Source of the DNA: Pseudopithomyces maydicus
Lineage: Eukaryota; Ascomycota; Dothideomycetes; Pleosporales; Didymosphaeriaceae
Length of the DNA: 64,000 nt
Direction: 5' to 3'
Assembly: GCA_026873275.1 (NCBI GenBank)
Contig: JANTUC010000015.1
Coordinates: 1 to 64,000, forward strand
Shown: positions 60,952-64,000 of the stretch, in pieces
Layout: each line of letters begins with the position of its first letter
Numbering within the stretch: position 1 is the stretch's first letter
Notes under the pieces: model-generated
Databases searched by the model: none
Told to the model about the DNA's origin: nothing
What the model saw: only the letters and a program-made list of their open reading frames with translations
Made by a program: the position numbers and the translations under genes

Positions 60952-61344
60952 GGCGGCGGTGACTTGCCTCGGGTCGCAGCACACATGGGTACATATACCG
61001 TCTTCTGTCGCACTCGAGTGGCGTCGCTAAGCATCCAAGGTCACATTCTTATCACTACCAAGCCGGCTTGTTACCGCCGAACAACGTTGTCGGCAGGTGT
61101 CCGTACGTGCGAGGAGTAGTGGGGGAGAAAAGTGGGGGAACTAGGCTAAGGTTGGCATCGAGAGCGGACGTAAGCTTGTGTAGATCATTCCTTATCAACC
61201 AAGTCACTCTTTTGGTGTCAAAATCACCGGTGACAAAATCCATCCATGACCGACATCGGGAAGCCAAGACATCGGATGATACAGTGCCTAGGTCTGGCAT
61301 GCTAATGATTCAACTCTTGAGAAAACACTTCACCAACACGAAAG
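60952..61344. promoter_or_regulatory. Divergent promoter, transporter / deaminase
   Basis: 393 bp between two start codons. It contains no long open frame. It includes GATAAG on the minus strand near 61,047 (plus strand TTCTTATCAC) and another TTATCAAC near 61,191, GATA-type words of the kind bound by nitrogen regulators in fungi. Single matches are common by chance. Confidence 0.4.
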
Positions 61345-62539
61345 ATGAACGGCCTTGAGATATCTTCTTTCATCCAGGACCTCCCAAAAGTAGAGCTTCA
61401 TGTACATATTGAAGGCACTCTTACTCCGTCCTTGCGATGGAAATTGGCGCATCGGAATGGTGTCGAACTTCCGTACAAAACGTATGAAGAATTGCTAGAT
61501 TCTTGGTAAGTCACATGACCTTGCGACAAGACCAGGAATTGATCTGAATGCAGTAAGAAAAATGTCGTTTGACAGTGGCACTCGCTCACATATTTCAGAT
61601 CGAGTAACTTACAATCACCGCAAAGAGATGAACGGTGATGATGGTCGACCGACATTTCTAGAGGCCTATTTCGCCGGCTGCCAAGTACTGGTGACCGAAG
61701 ATGACTTCTATGAATTGAGCATGGAGTATTTCTCTAGATGTGCTGAGATGAATGTTCGCTACTGCGAGCCCTTCTTTGACACACAGGCGCACACTGAACG
61801 CGGTATCTCAGTGCCGACAATTCTCAACGGTTATCTCCGCGCCCAGAAGGATGGTGCCGTAAAGTACGGTGTGAAAAGTAACTGGATCTTCTGTTTTCTC
61901 CGTGATAGACCATTAGAGCAAGGTCTAGAGGCATATACTGCCGCAAGACCATGGGCTAGGTTGGCTGATGGCACCGGGAAGGGCCTATTTCATGCTGTGG
62001 GTCTTGCAGCAAACGAGTTCGAGAAGCCACCTCTACTGTTTGAGGAAGGTTTCCGCATGGCCAAGAAAGACGGTTTGCACGTCACGATGCACTGCGATGT
62101 TGATCAGAAAGATGCCGCTGCACATGTTCGGGAAGCCATCTTCGACGTGTGCGAAGGCCAGGGAACGGAGCGCATCGACCATGGGCTCAATGTAATAGAT
62201 GCACCCGATCTGATCCCTGGTCTGAAAGAACGTGGAATAGGATTGACGCTTTGTCCTCACGCGTATCATCGACGGCAGAGTACTGAGACGCTGTTTCCGA
62301 AGATCACACAGCTGATCAAAGCCGGGGTCACCTTATGTATCAACAGTGACGATCCGACCTATATGCATAATGTATGGGTCGATGGTAACATGCAGAAGGT
62401 ATACAGCTACTGCAATCTGAGCAAGGCAAATATGATCCAGTTGATCAGAAATGGCATCGCGATGAGTTGGGCAGATGACGATATCAAGTTGAAGCTATCA
62501 GAAGAACTGGATCGTTATGGTGTGCTTCAGTGTAGCTGA
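61345..62539 (+). CDS. Adenosine/adenine deaminase-family metal-dependent hydrolase
   Basis: Two exons (61,345-61,505 and 61,576-62,539) give 374 aa. The 70-bp intron has donor GTAAGT; the acceptor GACAG at 61,575 is the one that keeps frame without a stop. Metal ligands are ELHVHIEG (His19 and His21), a His in VTMHCDVDQ, and the Asp of INSDDP. The ERIDHGLN block supplies another catalytic His. The usual HAGE motif of animal adenosine deaminase is replaced by HCDVD, as in the adenine-deaminase-like branch, so the substrate may be a free or modified purine. Length fits the family (about 340-380 aa). It is probably cytosolic, since no signal peptide is seen. It is paired with the transporter on its left. 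Confidence 0.9.
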
Positions 62540-63550
62540 AATATTATACATAATTGGGGAATATTTTCTGACTGTCAAAAGTCAACTTTTCCCCTCAAGA
62601 TACGTTTGGAACAGTTTACGATCTTGAAAGAACTCTCACGGCTCTTGCATACTTGCTTTTTAATTACCTTTCTTAACAGCGCGAAGATTTTGGGTTTTAA
62701 ACTTGTACGGCAGTGTGCTGATATTACCGGCTTTAAGGTATACCTTTGTCCGGCCACACTGCCTCGCGCTGGTTGAACGTAACGTCAAAAATGTCAAACC
62801 ACCGATGGTATTCATTCTCATGCTGTTTTAGACTCGAGGATCTTTACATTCTCGACGGAGTAATCCGGAGGCTATATTTGACAATCATGGCGGCCAAGGC
62901 CTCGACCAGTGGCTATAAACTACACATTTTCCTATCCATATGCTCACTCGCTCACTCGCTCAATACTTAGCTTACTAGGCTTTGCTTTACAGCTTCAATC
63001 TCCGTCAGGTCAACTCATGTCTTCTAAGACAAATGGTAGATAGTGTGATTTCGCCCCCAATCCTACAGATTGTGAAACAACATAATAGTGTGCGAAGGCG
63101 CATTGACACAGAATTATTGCGTATATTCTTGTATTGCCTTGTTCTGGCGGCAGTCAACCTGGGCACGTCCACACGCTAACTTTATCATGAGTCGTGGCAA
63201 TAGCTTTGACTAGTTTTCGTATTGGCCTCGTGATTATTTTGGGTATGATCACGATAGTACAGTAGAACATCAAAATAACACACTGTCTTTCATGCTATTT
63301 TTTGGATGCGAATTCGTTCATGATGACCGGCGTCACCAATCAAATCCTCTGACGAGGGCGACCGCCTAATTTTTCGGATATCCGCATGACGTTATATTGT
63401 CGTTGCACAGCCGACCTCCACAAGAACTTTTGTTTTGCGGAGTAATGCGAGATGAGTTCACTTGGTACAAACTATATCAATCCAGGGTTAAAATAAGTAT
63501 AAATACCTCGTCTTCAAGATTCAAGATTACTGCATCCGCACTTCACCATC
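62540..63550. other. Intergenic region
   Basis: One kilobase with short accidental open frames only. A promoter for the gene at 63,551 is expected at the right end: TATAAATA at about 63,500 lies some 50 bp upstream of its ATG. Confidence 0.55.
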
Positions 63551-64000
63551 ATGTATACCTCATCCCTCCTAATAGCCGCTATCTTGAGCGTGTCGGCTCA
63601 TGCCCTGCCATCGCAGCTTGCAAAACGAAATCCATGTGATTGGAAAAACGCTGAACCCGTTCTCTACCACAGATATGACAGTGAGGAATGCCCTCCGCGG
63701 AGGGTGATATACGTCAATGGAGATTGCCCAATGGAGATTACCGAGATAGAGCCAGGTACAGTCATTTGTGCAGGTTTCTGCCAGGAGAGCACAGAGTACT
63801 ACTACGGCCGAGAGACGATTTTCCTCGCTAATCCTTACTGCCATGGCGCAATGAGTTGCGCCATACAAGAGACCAAAACGGTACAAGTACAGTACTCTTT
63901 CTCTTCTTCAATTGGCATTAAGTATAGCGAGGTATTCAATTTGGGCATCAGTGGGGGAGTTTCGAAGACCACATCAACTGCGCGCGCACAGACCAAAACT
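63551..64000 (+). CDS. Secreted cysteine-containing protein, 5' part only
   Basis: The frame is open from ATG at 63,551 to the window end (150 codons, no stop). Residues 1-18 (MYTSSLLIAAILSVSAHA) form a clear signal peptide, followed by a short propeptide ending in a Lys-Arg Kex2-type site (LPSQLAKR) and the mature start NPCDW. At least seven cysteines follow in the next 90 residues (including EECPP, NGDCP, ICAGFCQ, NPYCHG, MSCA), suggesting disulphides. The last part is Ser/Thr- and Val-rich with alternating hydrophobic residues (VQVQYSFSSSIGIKYSEVF), suggestive of beta strands. I do not recognise the family. A TATAAATA box about 50 bp upstream supports the start. It could be an effector, antimicrobial or cell-wall protein; the sequence does not say which. 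Confidence 0.8.
   Translation, partial: MYTSSLLIAAILSVSAHALPSQLAKRNPCDWKNAEPVLYHRYDSEECPPRRVIYVNGDCPMEITEIEPGTVICAGFCQESTEYYYGRETIFLANPYCHGAMSCAIQETKTVQVQYSFSSSIGIKYSEVFNLGISGGVSKTTSTARAQTKT

Overview
This is a chromosome end from a filamentous ascomycete (Pezizomycotina). The first ~100 bp are CCCTAA-type telomere repeats. Genes carry short introns (about 45-85 bp) with GTRNGT donors. HET-domain, AflR-type and non-reducing polyketide synthase genes are all typical of this group. I cannot name the species from sequence alone.

Layout. (1) 1-~29,100: telomere followed by a very AT-rich, gene-free island whose repeats carry the C-to-T/G-to-A signature of repeat-induced point mutation (RIP). It contains a complete but inactivated Ty3/Gypsy retrotransposon (21,478-28,630, 496-bp LTRs, TSD AAAAT). 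It also contains a solo LTR of the same family (3,007-3,503, TSD AGTGG) that is not mutated. Several purine-rich minisatellite tracts lie near the telomere. (2) ~29,100-34,390: normal composition, with a broken HET-domain gene and a three-exon gene for a secreted protein of unknown function. (3) 34,391-57,330: a secondary-metabolite cluster. It holds a SAM methyltransferase, an AflR-type Zn2Cys6 regulator, a P450, a berberine-bridge-type FAD oxidase, a 14-TM MFS exporter, an MDR oxidoreductase, an SDR, a 2259-aa non-reducing PKS (SAT-KS-AT-PT-ACP-ACP-R) and a divergently transcribed O-methyltransferase. (4) 57,347-64,000: a tetraspanin-like gene, an allantoate-permease-family transporter divergent from an adenosine/adenine deaminase-family gene, and the 5' part of a small secreted cysteine-containing protein that runs off the window.

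How the cluster may work (inference). The PKS has no C-methyltransferase or thioesterase and ends in a reductase, so it should release an unmethylated aromatic polyketide as an aldehyde. That architecture, with an O-methyltransferase, MDR oxidoreductase, SDR and Zn2Cys6 factor alongside, resembles the Fusarium fusarubin (fsr) cluster. The P450, FAD oxidase and exporter go beyond that core set, so the product is probably a further oxidised, coupled or cyclised relative.

Quality note. Three genes (the AflR-type regulator, the SDR and the tetraspanin) each lose frame exactly at a run of five G (coding strand) where six would keep the frame open. Either these are base-call errors or the cluster's regulator and one tailoring enzyme are really broken.
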